Shown one piece after another: positions 36,490-45,516 of a stretch of 64,000 bases of DNA (its first letter is position 1; each line of letters begins with the position of its first letter). The notes beneath the pieces are model-generated. The model was not told the origin of the DNA, searched no databases, and saw nothing but the letters and a program-made list of their open reading frames with translations. This DNA is from Pseudocalidococcus azoricus BACA0444 (GTDB lineage Bacteria > Cyanobacteriota > Cyanobacteriia > Thermosynechococcales > Thermosynechococcaceae). Where the stretch lies: NCBI RefSeq assembly GCF_031729055.1, contig NZ_JAVMIP010000003.1, positions 186,001-250,000 on the forward strand, read 5' to 3'. The position numbers were made by a program, and so were the translations under genes.

Positions 36490-37650
36490 TCAATAGTCGA
36501 AACCCTGCTTTTCCACCAAGTACCCCCCCGGCTCTAATTCTAATTCTCGGCCCCGCCAATGGACTTTGCGACCAAAACATCCCACGAGCCAGATTAAAAA
36601 ACTCAAGCCATCTCTGAGGGGCAAAACCCAAATCCAGGCCCAAAGCTTCTCAGAGTTCATGGTTTGGCAACAGGTCCAGGCCTGGAGAAATCGGATCCCC
36701 CAAACTATCCCTAAAATGGCTACTGTCCAAGGTGCTCCAGATATTAAAACCAAGCCGAGACTATAGACGGTGCCAAAGGTAAATCCAATTCCATAGTATT
36801 GCGAGCCGCGATTAAAGCGAATCCCCCTGGCCCAGCGGACTTCTCGTTCAAACACAGTCGCCAGGGAATCTGCACCACAATCGTTATGGAGTACATAGGT
36901 GGAAAGCTCAACCCCATACCCCGCCGCCGCCGCCTCATACCCCAGCCGATAATCGTCCCCAATCCGATTTTTCGCTAATTCCATTGCCCCAGTTTGAGTT
37001 AATACCTGAGACCGGACAGCAATCGTCGGCCCAACCGCAAACTTAAGACCGCCATCCAACATTCGAGCAATTAAAATACTTGGAATAAAATCTAAACAAC
37101 GTCCCAGTGCAGCTAAGGCGGCTCCCAGGCCCCGCGGGCGATGATCAAAATAGCCACAGGTGACAACTCCGAGTTGGGGATTTTGAAGGGGGGCAATCAC
37201 GGTTGCTAAATAATCGGGGGTGACGCGAATATCACTATCTACAAAAACAATGATCTGGCCATTGGCATACTGACGCAGCTGGAGCAAATTACTAATTTTG
37301 TAGTTCACGCCGAGAATTTCTGGACAGTGATACCAACGAACCAGGTAGGGATAGGTTTGCACCAGTTGTTTAAGGAGGGGAACGGCTGGGTCTGATAATT
37401 CCCGCACCCCAAACAGGACGTTGTAATTCGAGTAATCCTGCTGACAAAGAGAAAGCCAATTTTCCCAGGCCCCGGCTTCCAAGCCACAAACAGGCACTAA
37501 GATTGTCACGGGTGGGGCCGGATTGAGGGGCGGCAGTTTGGGTCGCTGAAAGAAGCGTTGAACAGCAATCGTTTGCCAAATATAAAAGCTTAGCCCCGTT
37601 AAACTGAGAATCCCAAAGCCGATTTCGAGGACTTGTTGGATCAACCTCAT
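36490..37650 (-). CDS. GT21-type glycosyltransferase (HpnI / ceramide glucosyltransferase-like)
   Basis: 386 residues: an N-terminal membrane helix, a GT2/GT21 catalytic domain with VFVDSDIRVTPDY (DxD-like), GDDYRLG, and the REVRWARG motif (Q/RxxRW), then two or three C-terminal membrane helices. The family adds sugar to lipids such as ceramide, hopanoid intermediates or diacylglycerol. It sits in thiG - glycosyltransferase - methyltransferase order on the minus strand, starting 11 bp after thiG's stop. Confidence 0.88.
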   Translation of the reverse strand: MRLIQQVLEIGFGILSLTGLSFYIWQTIAVQRFFQRPKLPPLNPAPPVTILVPVCGLEAGAWENWLSLCQQDYSNYNVLFGVRELSDPAVPLLKQLVQTYPYLVRWYHCPEILGVNYKISNLLQLRQYANGQIIVFVDSDIRVTPDYLATVIAPLQNPQLGVVTCGYFDHRPRGLGAALAALGRCLDFIPSILIARMLDGGLKFAVGPTIAVRSQVLTQTGAMELAKNRIGDDYRLGYEAAAAGYGVELSTYVLHNDCGADSLATVFEREVRWARGIRFNRGSQYYGIGFTFGTVYSLGLVLISGAPWTVAILGIVWGIRFLQAWTCCQTMNSEKLWAWIWVLPLRDGLSFLIWLVGCFGRKVHWRGRELELEPGGYLVEKQGFDY

Positions 37651-37661
37651 GCCGCCAACCC

Positions 37662-38516
37662 CTAAATCTGGGCCGGGTGAGCAATGGTTCCAGTAGGGGG
37701 TGAACTGGCACTGGCATAGGCTTTAATGGGAATTCGGCCAGCTTGATAGGCTAATCGTCCAGCTTCAGTGGCGAGGGCCATGGCACGGGCCATTTGGGGG
37801 GAATGTTCAGCTTGGGCAATGGCCGTATTAATCAGTAAGGCATCTGCGCCTAATTCCATGGCCTGGGCGGCTTCGGAAGGAGAACCAATCCCCGCATCCA
37901 CCACCACCGGGACATTGACCAGATCGACAATGATTTGGATATTGGCGGCATTTTTCAGGCCTTGTCCGGAGCCAATTGGAGAAGCCAAGGGCATGACGGT
38001 GGCACAACCCACTTCTTCTAGGCGTTTGGCCAAGAGGGGATCCGCATTGATATAGGGGAGAACCGCAAAGCCTTCTTTGACCAGTTGGGTGGCTGCCTCT
38101 AACGTCCCAATCGGATCGGGCAAGAGATATTTAGGATCCGGAATGACTTCTAATTTGACAAAGTTATTTTCTTCTTGTCCCAATAGTTTGGCCATTTCGC
38201 GCCCTAACCGCGCTACCCGAATCGCCTCTTCTGCGGTTTGACATCCAGCGGTATTGGGTAACATCCAGATTTTTGACCAGTCAATGGCTTCGGCTAACCC
38301 CACATGGCCAGGGGCATTGGTTTGGACGCGGCGGACGGCAACGGTGACAATTTCACAACCACTGGCGGCCAGACTGGCCTGCATTTCAGCCATGGAGCGA
38401 TATTTCCCAGTTCCTGTCATCAACCGCGATTGGAAGCTGCGGCCGGCAATGGTGAGGGGAGCCGGATCGGGGAGGTTTCCTGCACTGACAGGGGAGGCAA
38501 TATCCTGAGTCAACAT
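37662..38516 (-). CDS. thiG: Thiazole synthase
   Basis: About 284 residues from the ATG at 38516 (MLTQDIASP); the frame stays open upstream to 38648, with ATG codons at 38549 and 38621, so the start is uncertain. Conserved blocks: [65 protein letters not shown] and [18 protein letters not shown]. ThiG builds the thiazole ring of thiamine on a TIM barrel. No TPP riboswitch was seen upstream, and the upstream end overlaps the divergent cyclophilin gene region. Confidence 0.95.
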   Translation of the reverse strand: MLTQDIASPVSAGNLPDPAPLTIAGRSFQSRLMTGTGKYRSMAEMQASLAASGCEIVTVAVRRVQTNAPGHVGLAEAIDWSKIWMLPNTAGCQTAEEAIRVARLGREMAKLLGQEENNFVKLEVIPDPKYLLPDPIGTLEAATQLVKEGFAVLPYINADPLLAKRLEEVGCATVMPLASPIGSGQGLKNAANIQIIVDLVNVPVVVDAGIGSPSEAAQAMELGADALLINTAIAQAEHSPQMARAMALATEAGRLAYQAGRIPIKAYASASSPPTGTIAHPAQI

Positions 38517-38627
38517 AGCCAGTAATTGTGATATTTCCTTTCTCACCATACCAGGCCGGGCTAACTCTCCCATCAAGTTGGCCCCTCTCAGGCGAAAATT
38601 AAAGATGAAGCAGTTTGGCATAGCACG

Positions 38628-39755
38628 ATGAACTTCCAGGCCTGGCACCGATTCTTCTCCCGCTTTTGGGCTGTGGTTATTTGTGGGGTGTTCCTCTGGG
38701 GTCTGGGTTTGGGGGGCATGAGCAACGGGGCCTGGGCCAGTGGTTGGGACTATTCTCCCTTAATGGCGGCCTTGCCCCAAGGGAATGCAGTCACGGATGG
38801 CAAAGCGATCTTGCGAAATGCCCTGCCCATTGATAACCCCACCGTCCGCGAACTCCAAGGCAATCTGGAGGATATTTCCAATCAACTGCGGGCTAAACGC
38901 TGGAGTGGGATCGGTGGTGATATTAAAAAAGCCCAGCGACTCTTAGAAACCAAAGCCGACAAGCTCTTGGCCAGTATTTCTCCAGATCGCCAACCCCAGG
39001 CCCAGACCTATCTTGAGCAACTGCACCAGACCCTAGACGCGTTACAAACCGCCGCAGAGGCCAAGGATCGCCAACAACTGCTGCCCCTGAAAGCCCAGGC
39101 CTTGGATCAGGTTGGGGGGCTGGAAGATTTGATGGTGACAGGGTTTCCTTTTCAAGTTCCGGCTGAGTATGGCCATTTACCCCAATTATTAGGTCGAGCC
39201 ACGGTCAAACTAACCACTAGTAAAGGGGAAATCACCGTAGTTGTAGATGGCTATAGTGCCCCAGTCACGGCGGGTAATTTTGTCGATTTAGTCCAGCGAG
39301 GATTTTATAATCAGTTGCCCTTTACGCGGGCCGAAGAATCCTATGTTTTACAAGCTGGCGATCCCCCCGGCCCCGAAGATGGCTTCATTGACCCCAAAAC
39401 GAAAACATATCGGGCCATTCCCCTAGAAATTCTCACTGATGGCGATGATACTCCCCTCTACGGGATCACCTTGGAAGACGCAGGCCGTTATTTAGAGCAT
39501 CCAGTCCTACCCTTTTCAGCCTATGGAACCCTCGCCTTAGCCCGACCCAATGAGGATGCTAACGGTGGCTCCTCGCAGTTTTTCTTTCTGCTCTTTGAGC
39601 CTGAGCTAACCCCAGCGGGTTTGAATTTACTGGATGGCCGCTATGCGGTGTTTGGCTATACCGTGGATGGGCAAGAGGTTCTGGGTAAACTCCGGCCTGG
39701 GGACATGATTGAAAAAGCTGAGGTGATTGCAGGGGGAGAAAATCTGGTGTCCTAG
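38628..39755 (+). CDS. CYP38/TLP40-like peptidyl-prolyl isomerase
   Basis: 375 residues. A signal peptide ends near GAWA (~37). A helical N-terminal domain (~45-180) with PVRELQGN-like and [14 protein letters not shown] helices follows, then a cyclophilin-type domain (~190-370) with [20 protein letters not shown] and [16 protein letters not shown]. The active-site arginine of true cyclophilins is replaced in the [17 protein letters not shown] region, as in plant CYP38, which helps photosystem II assembly in the lumen. It is divergent from thiG. Confidence 0.9.
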   Translation: MNFQAWHRFFSRFWAVVICGVFLWGLGLGGMSNGAWASGWDYSPLMAALPQGNAVTDGKAILRNALPIDNPTVRELQGNLEDISNQLRAKRWSGIGGDIKKAQRLLETKADKLLASISPDRQPQAQTYLEQLHQTLDALQTAAEAKDRQQLLPLKAQALDQVGGLEDLMVTGFPFQVPAEYGHLPQLLGRATVKLTTSKGEITVVVDGYSAPVTAGNFVDLVQRGFYNQLPFTRAEESYVLQAGDPPGPEDGFIDPKTKTYRAIPLEILTDGDDTPLYGITLEDAGRYLEHPVLPFSAYGTLALARPNEDANGGSSQFFFLLFEPELTPAGLNLLDGRYAVFGYTVDGQEVLGKLRPGDMIEKAEVIAGGENLVS

Positions 39756-39759
39756 GGGC

Positions 39760-39945
39760 TTAGAGCCAGAACATGGGCATCAACAGGCCAATGGCGAAGG
39801 TGAGAGCGAGGATCACTCCAAGGGGAAGAGAAATAGACTGCCAAAATAGGAAACTAACCACGGCTGGACTGGCATTTTGAACCGATAAAATGGCAATCCC
39901 AATCACGGTGAGGGCAATGACAGCAAAGAGAAGATTTTTAGACAT
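39760..39945 (-). CDS. LapA/DUF1049-domain small membrane protein
   Basis: 61 residues made of two membrane helices separated by NASPAVVSFLFWQSISLPLG, the signature of DUF1049 (lipopolysaccharide assembly protein A domain). The usual cytoplasmic coiled-coil tail is missing, as the protein ends GLLMPMFWL; short forms occur in cyanobacteria. Function unknown. It converges with the cyclophilin gene, 4 bp between stops. Confidence 0.75.
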   Translation of the reverse strand: MSKNLLFAVIALTVIGIAILSVQNASPAVVSFLFWQSISLPLGVILALTFAIGLLMPMFWL

Positions 39946-40002
39946 TTAATCTAACCAGATTCTATTTTGTTGAGAATTTCTGTAGTTCCCGGAGCGGTAA
40001 TC

Positions 40003-40215
40003 CTATTTATTTTTTTGGAGTTCTTGAACTGCCTTTTCAGAGCGATTATAGGGGTTATAGGTGGCAAAGCTAGAAAAAATGGAGCTAAAAAAATGATTGG
40101 CTCCGCTCCGTAAGGTTTGGCTAAAGCTCCCCAGAGGGCCGGGAATGGCTGAACCATAGGCAATATAAACGAGGAAGACAACAATAACTGGTAAGGCATA
40201 ATCCTTAGGGCGCAT
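40003..40215 (-). CDS. Small single-helix membrane protein, unknown
   Basis: 70 residues: MRPKDYALPVIVVFLVYIAY gives one membrane helix, then IPGPLGSFSQTLRSGANHFF and a polar tail ending VQELQKNK. I do not recognise the family. The codon usage and clean membrane topology favour this frame over an overlapping 109-residue frame in the same region. The ribosome site is weak (CCAAGAAC). It lies 57 bp upstream of the LapA-like gene on the same strand. Confidence 0.55.
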   Translation of the reverse strand: MRPKDYALPVIVVFLVYIAYGSAIPGPLGSFSQTLRSGANHFFSSIFSSFATYNPYNRSEKAVQELQKNK

Positions 40216-40437
40216 CGCAGTTCTTGGGTCGAGTTATATTCCCTGATTCTAAGCGTTCTGTAGATGGTTTTTGCCAACAAAAATTCGAGGAACCCAACCT
40301 ATCAGCCCCTTTGTAACTGGCCTTGATCCCATTGCCAACCCTAAGACTCTGGCCAAAATGTTTAGCTAGCCCAGGCCGGTCTGGGGCAAACCCTTCAAAA
40401 AAGGAGTAGGAGGGTTAATTCTTAGTAACATTCTCTT

Positions 40438-40582
40438 AAATTAATCTTAAAAATCTAAAGACTTAATAAAGAGACGCTCTGTTCAGCAGAAATACCTATA
40501 ACGTAATTGTTCAAGATACCTCCTAACTGCGTCCTTGGCCCTGCCCCAAAAAAACGATGGGGAATTGCAGGGTCATTTTTTT
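40438..40582 (+). ncRNA. Candidate small regulatory RNA
   Basis: In a 1-kb gene-free stretch, an AT-rich region (possible promoter about 40440-40475) is followed by a small hairpin (TCTGTTCAGCAGA), a C/U-rich single-stranded segment with ATACCTCCTAACTGCG, and a strong terminator hairpin with T7. The CCTCC run is complementary to ribosome-binding sites. The architecture resembles trans-acting sRNAs such as the cyanobacterial PsrR1, but I cannot confirm sequence homology. No reading frame is present. 5' end is a guess. Confidence 0.4.
40539..40582 (+). terminator. Strong intrinsic terminator in gene-free region
   Basis: CCCTGC (40539-40544) pairs with GCAGGG; inside it CCC pairs with GGG above a small internal loop, and TCATTTTTTT follows. 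No protein gene ends upstream on this strand within 750 bp, so the hairpin probably ends a short non-coding transcript. Confidence 0.75.
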
Positions 40583-41119
40583 GTGCGCTTTTTCAGGCCA
40601 ATTTACTTAGTCCAATTCTAGTCCATTAAATACGCAAAAGTCCTGTGAATATTTAAAAATATAGCTTGTAGATACTTGCTCTATTGCGTGAGCCGCAGAA
40701 GTTCAAATTCCTTGCCCCCAATTCTGGCCTGGCGCACAAACATATCCCTAAGCCTAATCCCGAGCCTTCTTGGTTTCTTGTCCTGTCTAAATGACTCAGG
40801 CTTTAGAATTTAATCTTTGCAGGGTTATTTTTCAAATTTCACAGATGCAGGGCTATTCCCCGTCCTAATTATTCCTCAATGATTTCCCCTATCCCAGTGG
40901 TCTTAAGCAGATTGCTCTGCCCCATTAAACCCCTGCATCAATTGCTTTTTGAAATGCCCCTATCCAAATTTCAACGGGATTACGCTCTAAAACCTCCTCC
41001 AAAACATTTACTGACTTGATTAAAATACTAAAAAATTAGACTTAAACTAAGACTTAACATAAGTCTAAAAATCTTATTTTAAAACAAATCTGCAAAAAAT
41101 AAGGCATCCAATTCAGTTA
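40583..41119. other. Gene-free region with a short coding relic
   Basis: Non-coding, AT-rich in its right half (about 41020-41100 has direct-repeat-like TAAGTCTAAAAATCTTA text). On the minus strand 41023-40925 reads SVNVLEEVLERNPVEIWIGA then FQKAIDAGV and a stop. This looks like the tail of a lost gene, with stops immediately upstream and no start. A GTTCAAATTCC near 40704 superficially resembles a tRNA T-loop but no tRNA stem set is present. Confidence 0.4.
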
Positions 41120-41223
41120 TGGCGGTACGCAGACTGTTCTGAGAGCGTAAAAATCTTAAAAAAACAGCCCATAAAGTATTTTCCGACTTGTCTCTCTAGC
41201 CCTAAATAAAATAAGTAAGGCCA
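41120..41223. mobile_element. MITE (copy 2), intergenic
   Basis: About 104 bp, clearly related to the element at 25650. Both share TACGCAG(A/G)CTGTTCTGAGAG at the left, then a matching interior (AGCCCATAAAGTATTTTCCG against TGCCCATCAAGCATTTTCTG), and GACTTGTC and GCCCTAAAT at the right. Ends are TGGCGGTAC ... GTAAGGCCA, an imperfect inverted repeat, with TA on both flanks. More diverged than copy 1, so probably an older insertion. Confidence 0.75.
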
Positions 41224-41307
41224 TATTTATTTCCCAAGGAATTTTTACTGTCTCTAATTTGCTTCTGCCCCATCCCAATGAGTCACAGGACAATTACGAG
41301 AGCTTTT

Positions 41308-44124
41308 CTAATGAACTGAGGTCTTAGCTAAATCATCTAAAACGGCTTGGGCTGATTGGTATCGTTGCCGGAAGTTGTAGCGCACCATCCGATTGAGAAT
41401 ATGCTCAAATTGGTCAGAAATTGGCGTAGCACTGGCCCAAATTAACTCACCAGAATTTCGATCATGCTGAATATTACTGGGACTAACTCCACTGAGGGCT
41501 TGAATGGCCACGGCTCCCAAGGCATAAATATCACTGGCGAAGGTCGGGTATCCGGCCATTTGTTCGCTGGGGGCATAGCCACGGGTGCCAATCGCAATCG
41601 TAAATTTCTGATCTATGGCGGCCATATCTTCCGGTTGAATATGGCGGACCGCTCCAAAATCAATTAGGACAAGCTGCTGATCTGAATCCCGGCGGAGAAT
41701 ATTTCCAGGTTTAATATCGCGATGAATTACGTTTAAGCTGTGGACATAGACGAGGATGGTTAAAATTTCCTCTAAAAGTTTCCTAACATATCCTGGGCTA
41801 AAAATCCGCTGTTGTTGCAACTCATCCTGAAGAGAGCGACCCTTAACATACTCTTGAACTAAGAAAAAGGCTTGACTCTCCTCAAAGTAGGCTAGAAGTC
41901 TGGGAATACGATCGTGCTGGCCAACCTGAGCTAACGTTGCTGCCTCCCGTTGAAATAACCGTCGCGCCACCTGCATAAATTTGGCATCGGAGCGTGAGGG
42001 CAATAGCTGTTTCACAACACACACCGGCTTAAGAGGCATTTGCGTATCCTCGGCCAAATAGGTGCGCCCAAAACCACCCCGTCCTAACTGGGTAATGATT
42101 TGATACCGTCCCGCCAGCAGGCCTGGAATCAGTTCCGCTGAATAGCTATGGGCATCAATATCTTTGCCAGGACTAGAGGTGGGAATAGAACTCGTAGTCG
42201 GATCATGGTCCGTTGATTTCAGACCTAGGTTATGGGGGTTCAATGCTGAAATATCGGTAATCGGAGCCTCTGTTTCCGGGGCGGCATCAAAATCAGCATC
42301 AACAACCGTTGCCTCTCCGGGGAAGACTTGAGGGGACGTTGGTATCGATGGCAGATTTGCGGCGTGGTTGGGGTTAAGTACCGCTGGTGGTGCGGCCGAG
42401 TCTGGTGGGGACGGTAATGAACCATCACCCGTTGAGCCTGGCTCACTATCGAGAACAAAGGTTGCTTCCGAACATTGCCCAGGCCGGGGATTTGGCACAG
42501 CCTTAGCAAAACGGGTTATTGACGGCCCATCTACGGCAAAGGTTTTTTCAGGATCAGTCGCATCTTGACTGGTTTCATCAGGAATATCTGTAAGCTCAAT
42601 CAGGGTATCAGCGGGATCAGTTGGCTTGGGAGATGAGCGGGCAGGATTTTGGGGATAGCGTTGTTGCAGAGGGGCTGGATCCTGATTAAAGATGGCTGTT
42701 GATTCTTGCCCCCGGCCTGGCAGATTGGCAGATGCCGCCGGTGAGAGCGCTGTCAAATCCAGAGCCGTTGTGAGGAATGTTTGGGGCTGACTTGGGGGCA
42801 AGGAGACTGGATCGGGGGTGAGTACCGCTGGGGTGAGGGTTGCTGAAGGTGATTGTCCTTTCTCTAGACGAGTGGCTCCATAGATCACCATCGCTAATGA
42901 GGTTGTCACCATCCCCAGGCCTGCTGGAATCAACGGTAACCATCCTGCTGCCACCACAAACACACCATAACTGACCCCCACCAAGGCTCCGACACCAATC
43001 CCCACCCCCAGGCTCGCCCACAGCCAAGAATATCGCCGGGAGAGATTCAACCAAAGCACCCCCGAGAGCAAAGACCAGCCATAGCCCCAAACCCATTCCC
43101 CCACCCCATCCCAGGCCCAGATTAAGGGTTGAGTACGATTTACTGCCCCAATAATTTGTTGGACAATTTGGGCATGGATCACCAGGCCTGGGGTGCGTTC
43201 TTCTCCCTCTCTCAGATTGTTTAAGGGTGTAATAAATTTATCGTTGCTACTGTCCGCCGTTACCCCCAACAGCACGACCCGATTGCGAATTTGGGCCGGT
43301 GGCACTTCCCCCTTTAAGACCTGCGTCAAGGACACCTGTTGCCCCAAGCTTTCATCCTTTTGAAAGTCAATTAGAATCTGGTAGCCCCGCGCATCTATCC
43401 CTTGATACCCCCCCGTATTCGGCATAATCCGCTCAAACACCTGATCACCAATTTTTAACTGCTCATTGGCATCAAACTCAGCCGGTTTTGATAGATACCG
43501 TTGTGCGAGGAGAAACCCTAAAGAGGTCGCCGTAGTACAGAGAGCCTCAGGTGTCGGTGTCCGCACTAAAATCCCCCGCCGCACCACCCCATCAGGATCC
43601 AGGGGTAAATCGGCAAATCCCACCTGATCCGACTCTAAACCCGCTGGCGATGCCACCCCAGGATTATCCTGACGACCCACTTTACACAGGGCAAGGACAT
43701 CAGGATGAGCAATCAGATATTGACTCAGGTTATTCTGAACCGTGTTTTCTACCTCAGGATTAAAGGGGTCAGGAATCGGTAAATCCCGAAATAGATCGAG
43801 GCCAATCACCTTTGGATTTCCGGCTTGAAGTTTTTCCAGGGCTTGGATTAAAAGCCAATCCGGTAACGGCCATATTTTTTGGGACTGAATATCTGCTTCC
43901 GTAATCGTGACCAACAGAATTGGCGAATCTACCACTCGCTCGGGCTCGGAGCGCATCATCTGGTCATAAGCCCGCAACTCAAATGACTCCAGCAAGGTCA
44001 GCATCTTCAGACCCATAACGCCCAGAGTAGCTCCAAAGGCAATCAAAACGGCGGGAAGTTGGGACTGGAGAACATGTCGCCAAAGGGGAGCATTACTCAT
44101 GGGGAAGCTATAAAAAATGGCCAT
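41308..44124 (-). CDS. CHASE2 sensor serine/threonine protein kinase
   Basis: About 938 residues (start at the ATG at 44124; ATG at 44100 also possible). One N-terminal membrane helix, a CHASE2 extracytoplasmic domain (~40-330, with PKVIGLDLFRD and NRVVLLGVTADSSND), three membrane helices (~335-425), then a ~230-residue acidic proline/threonine-rich linker. A full protein kinase follows: GRGGFGRTYLAED, the lysine in CVVKQLL, HRDIKPGNIL, DFGAV and GTRGYAPSEQ. The linker repeats short phospho-acceptor-like blocks (KTFAVDG, ATFVLDSE, ATVVDAD). The same-strand DUF928 gene lies about 95 bp upstream. Confidence 0.92.
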   Translation of the reverse strand: MAIFYSFPMSNAPLWRHVLQSQLPAVLIAFGATLGVMGLKMLTLLESFELRAYDQMMRSEPERVVDSPILLVTITEADIQSQKIWPLPDWLLIQALEKLQAGNPKVIGLDLFRDLPIPDPFNPEVENTVQNNLSQYLIAHPDVLALCKVGRQDNPGVASPAGLESDQVGFADLPLDPDGVVRRGILVRTPTPEALCTTATSLGFLLAQRYLSKPAEFDANEQLKIGDQVFERIMPNTGGYQGIDARGYQILIDFQKDESLGQQVSLTQVLKGEVPPAQIRNRVVLLGVTADSSNDKFITPLNNLREGEERTPGLVIHAQIVQQIIGAVNRTQPLIWAWDGVGEWVWGYGWSLLSGVLWLNLSRRYSWLWASLGVGIGVGALVGVSYGVFVVAAGWLPLIPAGLGMVTTSLAMVIYGATRLEKGQSPSATLTPAVLTPDPVSLPPSQPQTFLTTALDLTALSPAASANLPGRGQESTAIFNQDPAPLQQRYPQNPARSSPKPTDPADTLIELTDIPDETSQDATDPEKTFAVDGPSITRFAKAVPNPRPGQCSEATFVLDSEPGSTGDGSLPSPPDSAAPPAVLNPNHAANLPSIPTSPQVFPGEATVVDADFDAAPETEAPITDISALNPHNLGLKSTDHDPTTSSIPTSSPGKDIDAHSYSAELIPGLLAGRYQIITQLGRGGFGRTYLAEDTQMPLKPVCVVKQLLPSRSDAKFMQVARRLFQREAATLAQVGQHDRIPRLLAYFEESQAFFLVQEYVKGRSLQDELQQQRIFSPGYVRKLLEEILTILVYVHSLNVIHRDIKPGNILRRDSDQQLVLIDFGAVRHIQPEDMAAIDQKFTIAIGTRGYAPSEQMAGYPTFASDIYALGAVAIQALSGVSPSNIQHDRNSGELIWASATPISDQFEHILNRMVRYNFRQRYQSAQAVLDDLAKTSVH

Positions 44125-44219
44125 CAATTTATAGCCTTAATCTTAATCTCTCCCTTCCAAATTGAACGGATAGAGTTAAAATTCCCTGAGATTTCGCTGC
44201 GCTTGGGGCATTAACTGAG

Positions 44220-45146
44220 TTACTGGGCCTGGCAGCAGTCCAATATAGGCATTGTTGCAATACCCGGATCCACCCCCGCTTCTTGGAGATAAGTTTGCCA
44301 TTGGTCTTGATAACTAGAGTTACTAGGGCTGCTCTGTTGCAGTTGAACCAAAGCCGTTAAGGTATCGTTCCAAATTTGATTGGCAGCATAGAGGGGCAGC
44401 CGTTCCGCCACTGGGGTACTGTTGATAGCCTGGAGCATATTTGGATCTAAATCCACCCGCTCTACCCAGCCCTCCACATAGGGAAAACCACTGGGGTCAC
44501 TACTGCACACTAAGGAAAAGTTCCATTTATATTTCTTACCCACTTCCAGGCCATTGGCCCCTCCGTTGAGCTTAACCTTAACAATACCAGCCGTTGGATT
44601 AATGCCGTAGGTACGTTGCTCGATCAGATTACCCTGCTCATCGGACACAATCAGTTCAATGGCTTTAGCAGAAGAAGCAGGAACATAGAAAAACAGGTCT
44701 GGATTCTTGGAAGCTGTCAGGGCCAAGCCATTATTGGGAGCCAAAGCGGTTAATTTGACTGATCCAGGTGTGCAGGTTGTCCCCCGGGTCGCCCCCGCTA
44801 CTGTATTACCAGGCATTCCTAAATGACTAGGGATATAGGCTAGACGATTAGCAACGGGCCGGCTTGCCACTCGATCTCGGGCAATATAGGCCTGAACATT
44901 ACTAATCGCCACAGTGGCATAGCGATCGCCTGGACGCAGACTCAGGGCCTTCTTGAAATTGACCAGGGCAGACTGATAATCCCTGCGAGCCGTTAAGCCA
45001 TAGCCCTTTTGCATCGCCGCATTATAGCCATCTGATGCTGTCTGAGCCATCCCAACTGGAGTTACGAGGGGTAAGGCAATTAAGGGAGAGGAGAGGCCGA
45101 TGACTCCAAGTAAACTGGCCTGGGCAATAAAGCGAGTGGGAAACAT
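44220..45146 (-). CDS. DUF928 secreted protein with TPR
   Basis: 308 residues: signal peptide (ending near GMAQ, ~35), a single TPR-like unit (SALVNFKKALSLRPGDRYAT), then the DUF928 beta domain (~125-240) with LTALAPNNGLALTASKNPDL and YKWNFSLVC. DUF928 proteins are periplasmic and of unknown function. They are repeatedly found beside CHASE2 sensors in cyanobacteria, as here, so this is a plausible extracytoplasmic partner of the downstream kinase. Ends with an unusual CCQAQ. Confidence 0.88.
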   Translation of the reverse strand: MFPTRFIAQASLLGVIGLSSPLIALPLVTPVGMAQTASDGYNAAMQKGYGLTARRDYQSALVNFKKALSLRPGDRYATVAISNVQAYIARDRVASRPVANRLAYIPSHLGMPGNTVAGATRGTTCTPGSVKLTALAPNNGLALTASKNPDLFFYVPASSAKAIELIVSDEQGNLIEQRTYGINPTAGIVKVKLNGGANGLEVGKKYKWNFSLVCSSDPSGFPYVEGWVERVDLDPNMLQAINSTPVAERLPLYAANQIWNDTLTALVQLQQSSPSNSSYQDQWQTYLQEAGVDPGIATMPILDCCQAQ

Positions 45147-45312
45147 AGTGAACTCCTATTCTGAGGCAACTTCAGTAAATAGCTAGCTTGGGTGGATACC
45201 TACAGTGTCCCTAAACCCAGAGGATGTAGGCGTGATATGAACATTTTTTTAACGTGATCCTCTGACAACATTTCTGTGACTAGAATCACAAGCTAGCCCT
45301 CAATGGGTCATC

Positions 45313-45438
45313 CTACAGTAGAAAATTTGCCCCTGAACCAGGCCTGGGGGTATCCCTAGAACGATTTGAAGCGTACTGCTCATCTTCTATGAGAGTCCGT
45401 TCACGATTCTTTTCCAACCAGTGTGCGAGCCTCTCCAT
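45313..45438 (-). CDS. Possible 41-residue small protein
   Basis: An ATG at 45438 with GGGAGG at good distance opens MERLAHWLEKNRERTLIEDE and continues to a stop at 45313, ending SGANFLL. The first 25 residues look like a charged helix; the tail spans a CCAGGCCTGG copy and is probably not conserved. I do not recognise it. It lies in a patch of gene relics and may itself be a fragment. Confidence 0.25.
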   Translation of the reverse strand: MERLAHWLEKNRERTLIEDEQYASNRSRDTPRPGSGANFLL

Positions 45439-45481
45439 ACATTCCTCCCGCGATTTAAGACTAGGTGGTCAGCCTTTTCAT

Positions 45482-45502
45482 CCCCGGTCTAAAGACACGG
45501 GG
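45482..45502 (-). repeat. Hairpin resembling an IS200/IS605 right end
   Basis: On the minus strand CCCCGTGTCTTTAGACCGGGG forms a near-perfect stem (CCCCG/CGGGG plus GTCT/AGAC with one bulge), followed by ATGAAAAGGC. This resembles the right-end hairpin that follows tnpB/iscB-type genes of IS200/IS605 elements. No transposase or TnpB frame remains nearby, so at most a scar. Recognition is from memory of such ends. Confidence 0.35.
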
Positions 45503-45516
45503 CTTTCAAGAAACGC

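Noticed and set aside
38517-38648. 44-residue N-terminal extension of thiG
   Set aside because: Not conserved in character and overlaps the start region of the divergent cyclophilin gene; a start near 38516-38549 is more credible.
39951-40280. 109-codon minus-strand frame overlapping the small membrane protein
   Set aside because: The 70-residue frame gives a cleaner membrane topology; the longer frame shows no conserved pattern.
40690-40730. GTTCAAATTCC resembling a tRNA T-loop
   Set aside because: The flanking bases do not form a T stem, and no acceptor, D or anticodon arms can be drawn.
44922-44929. HIP1 octamer GCGATCGC
   Set aside because: One copy only, so it is not evidence of HIP1 enrichment in this genome.
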